Shown here in pieces: positions 17,927-27,444 of a DNA stretch of 64,000 bases. The notes under the pieces were generated by a model that did no database searches, was not told the origin of the DNA, and worked only from the letters and a program-made list of their open reading frames with translations. The stretch is from the NCBI GenBank assembly GCA_002101905.1, contig LQPU01000021.1:1-64000 (forward strand). Direction: 5' to 3'. The DNA comes from Mycobacterium shimoidei (GTDB taxonomy: Bacteria > Actinomycetota > Actinomycetes > Mycobacteriales > Mycobacteriaceae). Every line of letters starts with the position of its first letter. Positions within the stretch are counted from its first letter, which is position 1. The translations under genes and the position numbers were made by a program.

Positions 17927-19273
17927 CTAGTTGTCGTGGGTACCGGGCAGCCGCAGCACCAGGCGCGCTCCGCCCAGCGGGCTGGTTTCCAATGCGGCTG
18001 TGCCGCCGTGTAATTCGGCTTGTTGGGCAACCAGCGCCAATCCCAGTCCGGAACCCGAACGCGAAGCCGTCGAACCCCGGGAGAACCGTTCGAAAACGGT
18101 GGCGCGTTCGTGCTCCGGAACCCCGCTGCCGTTGTCATCGATGGTGAGTTCCACTCCATAGGCGGAACTGGTTGCGCCGAGCTGGATCTCGGTAGCTCCG
18201 CCGTGCTTGACGGCGTTGGCGATCGCGTTGTCTACGACCAACCGCAACCCAACCGGCAGGCCCACCATCAACACGTTGGGCGACGGCACCAGCGACACGT
18301 CCAGGCCCGGATAGGTGCGAAGCGCGTCGTGCGCGGCACGATCCAGCAGCTCGGTCACGTCCAGCGGAACGAAGTCGTCGACGGTCGTCAGTTCGCTTTG
18401 CGCGAGGCGTTCCAGCGCCGAGAGCGTCGCCTCGATCCTGCTCTGCGTGCGCATGACATCGCCAATCACTTCCTTGCGCTGCTCGGCCGGCATTTCGAGG
18501 GTCGAGAGCACTTCAAGGTTGGTGCGCATGGCCGTCATCGGCGTGCGCAGTTCGTGCGACGCGACCGCAGCGAAGTCTCGGGCCGATTCCAACGCGGCCT
18601 TGGTGCGCTGCTGCTCGTTGCCGATCCTGGCCAGCATTCCCTCGACCGCTTCGGCGATCTCCACCGCCTCGCGTACGCCGCGAACCTTGACTTCATCGGG
18701 ATTGGACTGTGCGTTGATGGCGCGGGCCTGCTGGGCCAGCAGCCGGAACGGGTTGACCATGATCAGCGAGATCACCCATCCGACCAGGACTGTGCCAACA
18801 ATGACGCCGCCGCAGATCAGCAGCACCCGCAAGTGCAGCTCATCGATGCGCTGCTGCGCTTCGGACAACGGGGCACCGAGCGCAATCGAGGCGCGGCCGG
18901 CGGTGAAGGTGCGCACCCGGTATTCGACGCCGTCGATGGTGGCGTTGGCGTAGCCGTTGTCCAGTTCGGGTAGCACGATGTTGCTGGGTACCGACACCGT
19001 CGTGGTACCGATTCGTGCCGTGCGCACTATGTCGCCATTCGGAGTGGGCTGGTCGCCGTGTGGGTAGCTCAGCAGCGTGCTGATATCACCGAGACTGCTC
19101 ACCGAGTCCAGCCGCCGGTCCAACTGGTTGTGCTGATCGTTGGTGACGCCGACCCACACCCAAAGACCGAGCATGACCACCAGACCGACGACCGACAGCG
19201 CCGCAACGACCACGATGGTGCGCAGCGACAGCATCCGCATCAGCAGTTGATACACGCGATTGCCCGGTTCCAC
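17927..19273 (-). CDS. PrrB-like sensor histidine kinase, orphan
   Basis: Membrane sensor kinase closely resembling PrrB (Rv0902c): two membrane helices (residues about 16-38 and 148-172) around a sensor domain of about 110 residues, HAMP (VNPFRLLAQQARAINAQ), phosphoacceptor His at about 240 in ASHELRTPMTAMRTNLE, N-box VDNAIANAVKHGG, G1 DDNGSGVPE, G2 GSGLGLALV. The sensor domain is the most diverged part. No response regulator gene is adjacent: the upstream neighbour is an FAD oxidoreductase and the downstream one a microprotein on the other strand. GTG start; the GTG at 19255 is an alternative. It may signal to PrrA or another OmpR-family regulator. Confidence 0.87.
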   Translation of the reverse strand: MEPGNRVYQLLMRMLSLRTIVVVAALSVVGLVVMLGLWVWVGVTNDQHNQLDRRLDSVSSLGDISTLLSYPHGDQPTPNGDIVRTARIGTTTVSVPSNIVLPELDNGYANATIDGVEYRVRTFTAGRASIALGAPLSEAQQRIDELHLRVLLICGGVIVGTVLVGWVISLIMVNPFRLLAQQARAINAQSNPDEVKVRGVREAVEIAEAVEGMLARIGNEQQRTKAALESARDFAAVASHELRTPMTAMRTNLEVLSTLEMPAEQRKEVIGDVMRTQSRIEATLSALERLAQSELTTVDDFVPLDVTELLDRAAHDALRTYPGLDVSLVPSPNVLMVGLPVGLRLVVDNAIANAVKHGGATEIQLGATSSAYGVELTIDDNGSGVPEHERATVFERFSRGSTASRSGSGLGLALVAQQAELHGGTAALETSPLGGARLVLRLPGTHDN

Positions 19274-19300
19274 GAGTTCACATCCTGCCCGACGTCGTGG

Positions 19301-20620
19301 TTATCGTCGCTCCCAGGCCATCTCGGTCATACCCGGCGGACGGAGCCGACGTCGCCGGCCTTGTCTCGCGTTCTGCTTCCCGGCGCTGATGATCTCCTTG
19401 ACGGTGGTCACCAGCTGCCCGGGGTTGTCCCGGATTAGCCGTGCTGCGGCGCGGGCGAGCCTGGCCGGGGTATACAACTGCGATGGGCGAACGTCGTGGT
19501 TCAAGGTTTGAAGCAGCGTCCGGGTCGCGTCAGGGTCGGCGGCGATATCGCGCAGCACCCGGCGAATCAACGGAGGGGTGATGCCCGGGGCGCCCAGACT
19601 GCGCGCGTACCAGTACATTTCGTAGGCGTCGGAGTCGCGCCATCGCCACCACCGTTGCGTGCACGCATCCGGATTGTTGTTGCCGAGCCCGTCGGCGATG
19701 GCCGTTGCGAGCTTTTCGGTCTGGCGGAACGCATCGGAGATGCCCTGCCCCGGCGCCGGATCCTTGAAGTGCCCGGCGTCGCCGACAAGTACCCATCCCG
19801 GGCCGGCGGACTGCCGAAAATAGCCGTGCCAGTTGGTAACCACGCGGATCGGGCCGACACGCCGCCCGCCGGCAAGCAGATCCGCCAGTTCCGGCCATGC
19901 GCGGATGTTGGCGGCGAAGGAGGAGTCGCGGTCGGCGTGGAATCGAGCCTGCTCGGCCATGTCGATTCCGATCGCCGCCATGTACAGCTCGCCGTCGGTA
20001 GGTCCGGCAAGGAAGCCCACTGTGCCCTGGCGACCGAGCCGGGCGTGCCCTTCCCGGTTGCCGACGCCCTCGAAATACGCCCAGGCGTAGAGCTTTCCCG
20101 GTGCAGTGCCGTGGTATTCGCGAGCACCCACGCAGGACGCGACCGTCGAGTGGCGACCGTCGGCGCCCACCACGATGCCCGCGTGAATAGGCCCGGAGGA
20201 CGTCTGTACGCCGGTCACCCGATCGTCAGCCGCAACCAGCCCGGTGACCCGCGAACCCGTGCGCACCTCGGCCCCGGCCGCAGCGGCGGCTTCCACCAGC
20301 AGCGCGTCCATGGTCACCCGCCGCAGGCACAGCCCGGGGTACTGCGCCAGCCCGTCGATGGTCGCGTCGATTCGAATGTCGTCGTTGACCAGGGTGAGTC
20401 TGTTGAGCGGGACCGCCCCGGCGGCAAGAATTCCGTCGAGCAGGCCGAACTGGTCCAGCATCGCAACGCCGCATGACTGGATCATGTGCGTCGACGGAGT
20501 CTCCGAAGGAAATCGCGCGCGGTCAAGCAAACAGATGCGTAAACCCTGCTGCGCCAACAGCATTGCCAGCGGCGACCCCGCACACCGGGCGCCGACGATT
20601 GCTACGTCGAAGCGCTCCAT
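19301..20620 (-). CDS. FAD-dependent oxidoreductase (geranylgeranyl reductase / monooxygenase family)
   Basis: PHBH-fold flavoprotein: dinucleotide motif VAIVGARCAGSPLAMLLAQQG at residues 6-26, DG motif VVGADGRHSTVA at about 150, and the second FAD motif GWVLVGDAGHFKDPAPGQGISDAF at about 285. The C-terminal quarter is basic and of unknown role. The family includes flavin monooxygenases and isoprenoid reductases; the substrate cannot be told from sequence. It precedes the PrrB-like kinase gene by 27 bp and follows a secreted PE-PPE hydrolase gene. Confidence 0.85.
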   Translation of the reverse strand: MERFDVAIVGARCAGSPLAMLLAQQGLRICLLDRARFPSETPSTHMIQSCGVAMLDQFGLLDGILAAGAVPLNRLTLVNDDIRIDATIDGLAQYPGLCLRRVTMDALLVEAAAAAGAEVRTGSRVTGLVAADDRVTGVQTSSGPIHAGIVVGADGRHSTVASCVGAREYHGTAPGKLYAWAYFEGVGNREGHARLGRQGTVGFLAGPTDGELYMAAIGIDMAEQARFHADRDSSFAANIRAWPELADLLAGGRRVGPIRVVTNWHGYFRQSAGPGWVLVGDAGHFKDPAPGQGISDAFRQTEKLATAIADGLGNNNPDACTQRWWRWRDSDAYEMYWYARSLGAPGITPPLIRRVLRDIAADPDATRTLLQTLNHDVRPSQLYTPARLARAAARLIRDNPGQLVTTVKEIISAGKQNARQGRRRRLRPPGMTEMAWERR

Positions 20621-20667
20621 GCGGTAACGCTAGCCTAGATTTGCCAATCCTCACCGCCAGCGGCGTA

Positions 20668-22206
20668 TCACAAGAACAGGTTCGCCAAGCTGATCAGCGT
20701 CCCCAGGGCCGCCTCGCCGACCGGCGCCAACCCGCCGAATACCAGCGCGAACGGGATCAACGCCGTGTCGGCGGCAATCGGATCACCGATCGCGTCAAGA
20801 AGGTTGCCGGCCTCGAGCTGATCCATGAAGACGTTCAGGTCGTACAGCGGTAGATCGGTGAAGAGGGCAGTGGCGGTGTCTGCGATCGGGAGCAGCGTTG
20901 CGTAATCCGCGGCGAGGATGCCGGCGAGGTCATTGATGATTTCCAGGGGCGGGGACTGCAGCGTCGCATCGGAAGCCGGAAAACCGATGAATCCGAGCAG
21001 GTTGTTCAACAGCTCTTGCGGGTCGTTGATATCGAACCCGAGCGCCGACGCCTCGTTTTCCAACGTCGAAAGCCACGGGATGGTCGGGTCCGGGTTTTGC
21101 AGATCCTGGATCGCATTGGTGATCCCCAACTCAGCGCCTTGGCCCAAGACGGTGACCAACTGGACCAAGTCGATGTTCTCCGGGAACAACCCGAACGGGG
21201 TGGGCACATTCGCCGGGCCGTAATCCCAGCCGCCCAAGTCATTCGCCACATCGGCGATGGTGTCGACGTGGCCGTAGCCGAGGTCCACCAGGATCTTGAT
21301 GTCGGGCTCTAACAGGTCATAGAGCGCCTGGCCGATCCCCGGGATCAACTGCAGCGGTTCCAGCAGCGGAAGACCAGCGGGAATCATGTAGTAGTTGGTC
21401 AAAGTGTCCCCTACCGTCGGCAGCGGGACCGCCGACGCGATCTGCTCGGGCGTGAACCCCAGATACAGGCCGTGCGCCAAAATCAGGCCCACGAAGGCGT
21501 TCAGATCGGCCAGCAGGTTGAGCGGATACCGCGGGAAATCAGCGAAACCGTCGTATTCGACGGTGTACACGTCGGTCGGGTAGAGGTCGTCCGGGGCGGC
21601 CCCGCTGAACGTAATGCCCAGGCTCGGAAACGACGGATCCGTGCCGGCGGGGACATCGAAGCGTTCCAGCACGCCCCCGTTGGGATTGCTGGGGTTACCG
21701 AGCAGCACGAAGTGCACGTCGTCGCTGGGCACACCCTCGCCGGCGAGCTGCGACATCGTCAGCGACGAAACCGACGAACTCTGCGACCAGCCGAAGACCA
21801 CCAGCGGGTTGGCGGCGTCGACGTGTCCACCCGCGATCTGGCTCTGGATCGCCGAGTCCAGGATTTGTTGCCCAAGAGCGAACGACGTGTCGGTGGGCAG
21901 GCTTTTGACCCCGGTAACGGGATAGAGCCCATTAGGTATAGCGAGGCCCTGCGCGGTACCGCTGAAGCCGTTCGGCTGCAGATACAGCGAGTTGGCTGCG
22001 TCCACATAACCCGGGGGAGGTATCGGAATGCCGCTGGGACCCATCACCAGCGCCGCGGCGTCCCCGGGTGGGGAAATGTCAGCGCCGGCAAGCCGCAACG
22101 AGTGGACCTGGATATCCGTGGGTGCTGCCGGCGGGAGTGCGATCAAGCCTGCGCTGAAGACGCTGGCGACGCTGACGGTCACCCAGAATCCGGGCGCATC
22201 GCGCAT
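20668..22206 (-). CDS. secreted PE-PPE-domain alpha/beta hydrolase
   Basis: N-terminal signal sequence (hydrophobic segment FWVTVSVASVFSAGLIALPPAAP) followed by a PE-PPE domain (PF08237 type) without any PE or PPE N-terminal domain. The nucleophile pentapeptide region is VVFGWSQSSSV at about residue 140, with LGNPSNPNGG and VYTVEYDGFADFPRYPLNLLADLNAF as family landmarks. The C-terminal 200 residues are low in charge and rich in D, L and P. Relatives without PE/PPE segments (Rv1184c, Rv3822) are cell-envelope acyltransferases for trehalose lipids, so an envelope-lipid esterase or acyltransferase is the best guess. Confidence 0.85.
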   Translation of the reverse strand: MRDAPGFWVTVSVASVFSAGLIALPPAAPTDIQVHSLRLAGADISPPGDAAALVMGPSGIPIPPPGYVDAANSLYLQPNGFSGTAQGLAIPNGLYPVTGVKSLPTDTSFALGQQILDSAIQSQIAGGHVDAANPLVVFGWSQSSSVSSLTMSQLAGEGVPSDDVHFVLLGNPSNPNGGVLERFDVPAGTDPSFPSLGITFSGAAPDDLYPTDVYTVEYDGFADFPRYPLNLLADLNAFVGLILAHGLYLGFTPEQIASAVPLPTVGDTLTNYYMIPAGLPLLEPLQLIPGIGQALYDLLEPDIKILVDLGYGHVDTIADVANDLGGWDYGPANVPTPFGLFPENIDLVQLVTVLGQGAELGITNAIQDLQNPDPTIPWLSTLENEASALGFDINDPQELLNNLLGFIGFPASDATLQSPPLEIINDLAGILAADYATLLPIADTATALFTDLPLYDLNVFMDQLEAGNLLDAIGDPIAADTALIPFALVFGGLAPVGEAALGTLISLANLFL

Positions 22207-22277
22207 GGTCGTGTCCTTTGACGTCGGCCAGGGCCGTTGGTGAACTTAGCAGGAGGAGTGTGGAAGTGTTCTAAGCC

Positions 22278-23180
22278 ATGCCGACACCCGAATTCGAGAC
22301 GCTGCTGTACACGACGGCCGGTCCGGTCGCCACCATCACGCTGAATCGCCCCGAACAGCTCAACACCATCGTTCCGCCGATGCCCGATGAGATCGAGGCC
22401 GCGATCGGGCTGGCCGAACGCGACCCGGACATCAAGGTGATCGTCTTGCGCGGTGCCGGGCGGGCCTTCTCCGGCGGCTACGACTTCGGCGGCGGGTTTC
22501 AGCACTGGGGTGAGGCCATGATGACCGACGGCACGTGGGACCCCGGCAAGGATTTCGCCGTCATCACCTCCCGCGAAACCGGGCCGCATCAGAAGTTCAT
22601 GGCCATCTGGCGGGCCACCAAGCCGGTGATCGCGCAGGTGCACGGCTGGTGCGTGGGCGGGGCCAGCGACTACGCGCTGTGCGCGGACCTGGTCATCGCG
22701 AGCGAGGACGCCGTGATCGGCACCCCCTACAGCCGGATGTGGGGGGCGTATCTGACCGGCATGTGGCTGTATCGGCTGAGCCTGGCCAAGGTCAAATGGC
22801 ACTCGCTGACCGGCCGGCCGCTCACCGGGGTGCAGGCCGCCGAGGTCGAGCTGATCAACGAGGCGGTGCCCTTCGAACGGCTGGAAGCCCGCGTCGCCGA
22901 GATCGCCGCCGAGTTGTCGCGAATCCCGTTGTCGCAGTTACGCGCCCAGAAGCTGATCGTCAACCAGGCCTACGAGAACATGGGCCTGGCGTCCACCCAG
23001 CTGCTGGGCGGCATCCTGGACGGATTGATGCGCAACACCCCCGACGCGCTGGAGTTCATCAAGACCGCCCAGACCCAGGGGGTGCGCGCGGCCGTCGAGC
23101 GCCGCGACGGCCCGTTCGGCGACTACAGCCAGGCCCCACCGGAACTGCGGCCCGACCCGTCACACGTGATTACGCCGTAG
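22278..23180 (+). CDS. echA2: crotonase-family protein EchA2
   Basis: Enoyl-CoA hydratase/isomerase superfamily protein of 300 residues, similar to Rv0456c. The CoA-binding segment LRGAGRAFSGGYDF and the oxyanion region HGWCVGGASDYALCADLVIAS are present. By alignment from memory the two catalytic Glu of standard hydratases are replaced: one by Asp in GGASDYA, the other by Tyr in IGTPYSRMW. Activity may therefore differ from hydration of enoyl-CoA. Gene order with the S9 peptidase (Rv0457c) is broken here by the kinase/FAD/PE-PPE block. Confidence 0.88.
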   Translation: MPTPEFETLLYTTAGPVATITLNRPEQLNTIVPPMPDEIEAAIGLAERDPDIKVIVLRGAGRAFSGGYDFGGGFQHWGEAMMTDGTWDPGKDFAVITSRETGPHQKFMAIWRATKPVIAQVHGWCVGGASDYALCADLVIASEDAVIGTPYSRMWGAYLTGMWLYRLSLAKVKWHSLTGRPLTGVQAAEVELINEAVPFERLEARVAEIAAELSRIPLSQLRAQKLIVNQAYENMGLASTQLLGGILDGLMRNTPDALEFIKTAQTQGVRAAVERRDGPFGDYSQAPPELRPDPSHVITP

Positions 23181-23270
23181 CGGCCCGGCGCCGATTCGAG
23201 TAGTCGGCTACGCATTACAAGGCGCTTCCACGCGGTGATGCTTCAGGCAACACCCAAGGAGGCGTTCCAA

Positions 23271-23561
23271 ATGACCGAACCACACCTGCGATCAGCCCCG
23301 GCGGACCAGCGGACTCTGGAACCGGTTTCGGCGCCGCCCGCCCTCATCACCGAACAAGAGCTCGCCCTTGGTACGGCTGCCGCACAGGGGGTGCAGCCGG
23401 ACAAGGTTCGCTGGTGGACCAGCGTGAAGCTTGGTGTCGCTGCGGCTTTTCGCGACATTTCCGTCGCCGCAAAGACGACGTCGCAACCAAAGCGACAATT
23501 CCCTCGCCGCTACGGCTTCCTCGAAGACGCACTGATGGCGCGCGAGATGGACAGGTTGTGA
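23271..23561 (+). CDS. small hypothetical protein
   Basis: A 96-residue protein starting at an ATG preceded by AAGGAGG with an 8-nt gap, clearly better than the upstream in-frame starts at 23235 and 23238. The N-terminal half is acidic/polar and disordered-looking. The C-terminus is basic then helical (KRQFPRRYGFLEDALMAREMDRL), a tail I recognise from other small mycobacterial hypotheticals. No membrane segment or enzyme motif. Lies downstream of echA2 on the same strand, 90 bp away. Confidence 0.7.
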   Translation: MTEPHLRSAPADQRTLEPVSAPPALITEQELALGTAAAQGVQPDKVRWWTSVKLGVAAAFRDISVAAKTTSQPKRQFPRRYGFLEDALMAREMDRL

Positions 23562-23574
23562 GCTGCCGGCACCG

Positions 23575-25107
23575 CTATTTAGCGAGGCGCCGCGGGCCTC
23601 TCAACGCCACGCGGGTCATCAACCGGTTCATCCGGGCCAGCGCCTTGAGCGAGTTGTGGTAGTAGTTGCCGCCCGCGCCGATGTTGGTGCGAGGTGCCAC
23701 GACGGTCTCGACGCGGCAGTACTTGCGCAGCCCGTCGGCGCCGCCGAAGCGGGCGCCGATGCCCGACGTTTTCCAGCCGCCCATCGGCGCGCTGAGGCAC
23801 ATCAGGTTGCTGATCACGTCGTTGATGTTGACTGCACCGCAATCAAGTTGCAGTGCAATCTCTTTGGCCCGCCCAACATCACCGGAGAACACCGAAGCGC
23901 TCAGTCCGTATGGGCTGTCGTTGGCCAGCCGGATCGCTTCTTGGACTGAACGGACTTTCATGATCGGCAAGGTGGGACCGAAGGTCTCCTCGGTCATGCA
24001 GGCCATCGAGTGGTCGACGTCGACCAGCACCGTCGGCGGGTAGAAGCTGCCCGGCCCGTCGGGTCGCTGCCCTCCGGTGAGTACGCGTGCACCTTTGGCC
24101 TTGGCGTCGGCGATGTGACGCTCGGTGACCGCCCGCTGCGCCTCGTCGATCAAGGCGCCGAAGGTGAACCCCTCGCCGGCGCCGACCTGCAACGCCTTGA
24201 CGTCGCGGACGACCGCCTCGACGAACTGGTCGTAAACCGACTCATGCACATAGACCCGCTCGACCGATACGCAGGTCTGCCCGGCGTTGAACATCGCACC
24301 CCACACCGCGGCGTGTGCGGCCAGGTCGATATCGGCGTCTTCGCACACGATCATCGGGTCCTTGCCGCCCAACTCGAGACTGACCGGAGTCAACCGACGA
24401 GCGGCGCGCTCGGCCACCTTGGCGCCGGTAGCGCTGGACCCGGTGAACTGGACGAAGTCGGCGTTGTCGATGACGGCTTCGGAGACCTCGCGGGCGCCCT
24501 GCGCCAACGCCAGCACGTCGGGAGCGCCGGACTCTCGCCAGCCGCGGCGCAACACCTCGGCGGTCAGCGGGGTGCGCTCGGAGGGCTTGAGCAGCACCGC
24601 ACAGCCCGCCGCCAAGGCGCCGATGGCGTCCATCAGCGCGTTGGCCACCGGGTAGTTCCACGGCGCGATGATCCCCACGACCGGCCGGGGCCGGTAGTGC
24701 ACGGTGACCTTCTTGATCGCCAGGAACGGCAGCGCGGCCGGTCGACGCTCGGGGGCGAGCGCCTTTTCCATCGTCTTGGTGTAGTACGCCAAAATCATGA
24801 TCAGCATCGGCACCTCTCGCGCCGCGTCGACGGCCGACTTGCCGGTCTCCTTGATCAGCAGGTCTTCGATCTCCTCGTGGTGATCGTTCAGCCACAACGC
24901 GAAGCGGGCCATTGCCTTCGCGCGGCCTTTGGCGCCGCGCAGCTCCCATTCGCGTTGGGCCGCGCGCAGCCCGGCGGCGATGTTCGGCACGTCGGCCGGA
25001 TCGGTCCACTGCACTTCGCCGGCTACCGCGCCGGTGGCCGGGTTGACGATGGTGCCGGTACCTGAAAACTCCGGCTTGGTGGGTGTGATGGCGGTCATAC
25101 CGCTCAT
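23575..25107 (-). CDS. aldehyde dehydrogenase family protein (succinate-semialdehyde dehydrogenase-like)
   Basis: About 510 residues. Oxyanion Asn in GIIAPWNYPVANAL, Glu in VSLELGGKDPMIV, nucleophile Cys in FNAGQTCVSVERVY, and EETFGPTLP. FTGSSATGAKVAERAARRL resembles GabD2-type enzymes. The C-terminus (NYYHNSLKALARMNRLMTR) is a basic extension common to mycobacterial membrane-associated aldehyde dehydrogenases. The frame stays open about 340 bp upstream but that part is antisense to the DinB gene; the ATG at 25107 or 25098 is the realistic start. Substrate unknown. Confidence 0.9.
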   Translation of the reverse strand: MSGMTAITPTKPEFSGTGTIVNPATGAVAGEVQWTDPADVPNIAAGLRAAQREWELRGAKGRAKAMARFALWLNDHHEEIEDLLIKETGKSAVDAAREVPMLIMILAYYTKTMEKALAPERRPAALPFLAIKKVTVHYRPRPVVGIIAPWNYPVANALMDAIGALAAGCAVLLKPSERTPLTAEVLRRGWRESGAPDVLALAQGAREVSEAVIDNADFVQFTGSSATGAKVAERAARRLTPVSLELGGKDPMIVCEDADIDLAAHAAVWGAMFNAGQTCVSVERVYVHESVYDQFVEAVVRDVKALQVGAGEGFTFGALIDEAQRAVTERHIADAKAKGARVLTGGQRPDGPGSFYPPTVLVDVDHSMACMTEETFGPTLPIMKVRSVQEAIRLANDSPYGLSASVFSGDVGRAKEIALQLDCGAVNINDVISNLMCLSAPMGGWKTSGIGARFGGADGLRKYCRVETVVAPRTNIGAGGNYYHNSLKALARMNRLMTRVALRGPRRLAK

Positions 25108-25113
25108 GCTATC

Positions 25114-25123
25114 GACACGTGTC
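25114..25123. promoter_or_regulatory. palindrome upstream of the aldehyde dehydrogenase gene
   Basis: GACACGTGTC, a perfect 10-bp palindrome, lies 7 bp before the start at 25107 and overlaps a TTGACA hexamer on the minus strand. It could be an operator, but a 10-bp palindrome is also frequent by chance at this GC content. Confidence 0.25.
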
Positions 25124-25133
25124 AAGTTCGGGC

Positions 25134-25658
25134 TTACGCCCTGCGATTCACGATTCCGAGGACATAGGCGGCCTGCCCGAGATGCTGCGCGCAGTCGTCG
25201 ATGATGCTGACCAGCCGCGCGCTGGCGGTCACCGGCGGATCCCAGTTGGTGTCCACGATGCGGGCCAACTCCTCGGCGCTGATCTTCGCGACGTACTCGC
25301 AGGTGAACTCGTGCACGGCGTGGTAGTAGCCGGCGAGCAGATCCGCCGGCGCCTGCACCTTGGCCACGTCGTCGGCGCTGTGCCCATAGCCGGTGTCGTT
25401 GCGCGGGAGATCCAGGCCGAAGCGGTCCACCCAGCCGTCGCGCGTCCACACCTGCTCCACCCCGGCAATGTCGGCAACTTGGAGGTCCTGCACCCGCGCG
25501 CTGTGCCAGATCAGCCAGGCGATGCTGTTGGCGTTCGGGCTGGGCCGATATTTGGACTGGTCATCGGTTAACCCGTCGGTGATTTCGTCGACGTGTTCGA
25601 TCAGCCGGGTGAACGCGTCCCGAAGCAATTCCTGCGCCGCAGTATCGGTTTCAGCCAT
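25134..25658 (-). CDS. DinB / mycothiol-transferase family protein (DUF664-like)
   Basis: Four-helix protein of the DinB superfamily, 174 residues. Metal-site type His residues appear in AWLIWHSARVQD, YYHAVHEFTCEYV and DCAQHLGQAAYVLGI, spaced as in the family's three-His site. Actinobacterial members use mycothiol as cosubstrate in detoxification reactions; the specific substrate is unknown. It lies between the aldehyde dehydrogenase (same strand) and a divergent amidohydrolase, which fits a catabolic or detoxification cluster. Confidence 0.83.
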   Translation of the reverse strand: MAETDTAAQELLRDAFTRLIEHVDEITDGLTDDQSKYRPSPNANSIAWLIWHSARVQDLQVADIAGVEQVWTRDGWVDRFGLDLPRNDTGYGHSADDVAKVQAPADLLAGYYHAVHEFTCEYVAKISAEELARIVDTNWDPPVTASARLVSIIDDCAQHLGQAAYVLGIVNRRA

Positions 25659-25704
25659 GCTGCCAAGCTACGCCCCGGCCTGGCCTCGGCCACCTGCGTA
25701 GTCG

Positions 25705-25710
25705 TAGATT
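25705..25710 (+). promoter_or_regulatory. candidate -10 element of the amidohydrolase gene, leaderless
   Basis: TAGATT followed by six bases and then the ATG at 25717; the same TANNNT-N6-ATG layout as ramB and the FAAL gene. Confidence 0.4.
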
Positions 25711-25716
25711 ATTTAG

Positions 25717-27444
25717 ATGACCTACGACCTGGTGATCCGCAATGGCAGCATCGTCGACGGCCTGGGTGGTGAACCGTACGTCGGCGACGTCGGGGTGCGT
25801 GACGGGGTGATCGCCGCAGTCGGCACGGTCGACGGCACCGGCGAGCGGGAGATCGACGCCACCGGGCTGCTGGTCACTCCGGGCTTTGTCGACCTGCACA
25901 CGCACTACGACGGTCAGGCGATCTGGTCGGACCGGCTGACGCCGTCGTCGGCGCATGGCGTGACGACCGTGGTGATGGGCAACTGCGGTGTGGGCTTCGC
26001 GCCGTGCCGCCACGAAGACCACGACGTGCTGGTCGACGTGATGGCCGGCGTCGAGGACATTCCCGGGGTCGTGATGACCGATGGGCTGCCGTGGACCTGG
26101 GAGACCTTCGGCGAGTTCATGGACGCGTTGGACTCCGGCAAACGCGACATCGACGTGGCCGCCTATCTGCCGCACTCGCCGCTGCGGGTGTACGTGATGG
26201 GGCAACGCGGCGCCAACCGCGAGCCGGCGACCGCGGAGGATCTGGCGAAGATGCGGGCGCTGGCCAAGGAGGCGGTTGAGCTCGGTGCGCTGGGGTTCGC
26301 GTCATCGCGGCTGGGAACCCATCGCACCGAGGGTGGCCGGCAGATTCCCAGCTACGACGCGGCCTACAACGAGATCCTGGAGATCGGACGCGGTGTCGCC
26401 GAGGGTGGCGGCGGGCTGATCCAATTCGTGCCCGACATTCCGGCCGGCGGGTATCAGCCGGTGCTGCAGCAGGTGTTCGACGCCGCCGGCGAAGTCGGTC
26501 TGCCGGTGACGTTCACCCTGGTGGTCGGCAACTCCGGCGACCCGCTGTGGGAAGACGCGATCACCATGGTGGAGAAAGCCAACGGAGCCGGCGCCGATAT
26601 CACCGCGCAGGTATTGCCGCGGCCAATCGGGCTGATGATCGGCCTGAACCTGACCGTCAACCCGTTCATGTTGTATCCGAGCTACCGGGAGATCGCCGAC
26701 TTGCCGTTGGCCGAGCGGGTCACCCGGATGCGCACACCCGAAGTGCGGCAACGCATTCTGGCCGACAAGCCGACCGAGGCCGCGAAGAATCCGTTGTTCT
26801 ACTTGGCGCAGGCCTGGGACTGGATCTTCCCGCTCGGCGACGACCCCGACTACGAGCCCGACGCGTCGAACAGCATCGCGGCCCGGGCCCGTGCGCGCGG
26901 AGTCTCGCCGCTGGAGGAGGCCTACGACCGCCTGCTCGACGACGACGGCCATGCGATCCTGCTCGGCGCGATGGCCAACTTCCAGAACAACTCGCTGAAC
27001 ACTGTCGGTGAGCTGATACGTCGTGACGACGTCGTGCTGGGCCTCGGCGACGGCGGCGCCCACTACGGAATGATCTGTGACGCAAGCTATTCCACGTATC
27101 TGCTCACCCATTGGGTGCGTGACCGGGCGTCCGGACGGCTCTCCGTGGGTGAGGCGGTGCGCGCGCTGACATCGGTGCCGGCCCGGGTGGCCGGGCTGGG
27201 CGATCGCGGACGAATCGCGTTGGGCTACAAGGCGGATCTCAACGTCATCGACCACGCGGCGCTGCGGCTGCACAAGCCGGTGATCACCCACGACCTGCCC
27301 GCCGGCGGGCGACGGCTGGACCAGACCGCCGACGGCTACGTGGCGACCATCGTGTCCGGTGAGGTGATCGCCCACAATGGCGTGCCCACTTCCGCGCGGC
27401 CGGGCAAGCTGGTCCGCGGACGTCAACCCGCGCCGGTCTCATGA
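25717..27444 (+). CDS. N-acyl-D-amino-acid deacylase family amidohydrolase
   Basis: Metal-dependent amidohydrolase of 575 residues. The N-terminal composite domain [20 protein letters not shown] leads into the metal motif [14 protein letters not shown] (HxH) and [10 protein letters not shown] with the bridging Cys typical of D-aminoacylases. Asp metal/base ligand in [15 protein letters not shown]-terminal [12 protein letters not shown]. Hydrolyses N-acyl-D-amino acids or related amides in characterised members; actual substrate here unknown. Overlaps the next gene by 4 bp (ATGA). Confidence 0.9.
   Translation: MTYDLVIRNGSIVDGLGGEPYVGDVGVRDGVIAAVGTVDGTGEREIDATGLLVTPGFVDLHTHYDGQAIWSDRLTPSSAHGVTTVVMGNCGVGFAPCRHEDHDVLVDVMAGVEDIPGVVMTDGLPWTWETFGEFMDALDSGKRDIDVAAYLPHSPLRVYVMGQRGANREPATAEDLAKMRALAKEAVELGALGFASSRLGTHRTEGGRQIPSYDAAYNEILEIGRGVAEGGGGLIQFVPDIPAGGYQPVLQQVFDAAGEVGLPVTFTLVVGNSGDPLWEDAITMVEKANGAGADITAQVLPRPIGLMIGLNLTVNPFMLYPSYREIADLPLAERVTRMRTPEVRQRILADKPTEAAKNPLFYLAQAWDWIFPLGDDPDYEPDASNSIAARARARGVSPLEEAYDRLLDDDGHAILLGAMANFQNNSLNTVGELIRRDDVVLGLGDGGAHYGMICDASYSTYLLTHWVRDRASGRLSVGEAVRALTSVPARVAGLGDRGRIALGYKADLNVIDHAALRLHKPVITHDLPAGGRRLDQTADGYVATIVSGEVIAHNGVPTSARPGKLVRGRQPAPVS

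Noticed and set aside
25108..25449. 114-codon N-terminal extension of the second aldehyde dehydrogenase
   Set aside because: Arg/Gly-rich sequence antisense-in-frame over the DinB-family gene; the family N-terminus fits ATG 25107 or 25098.
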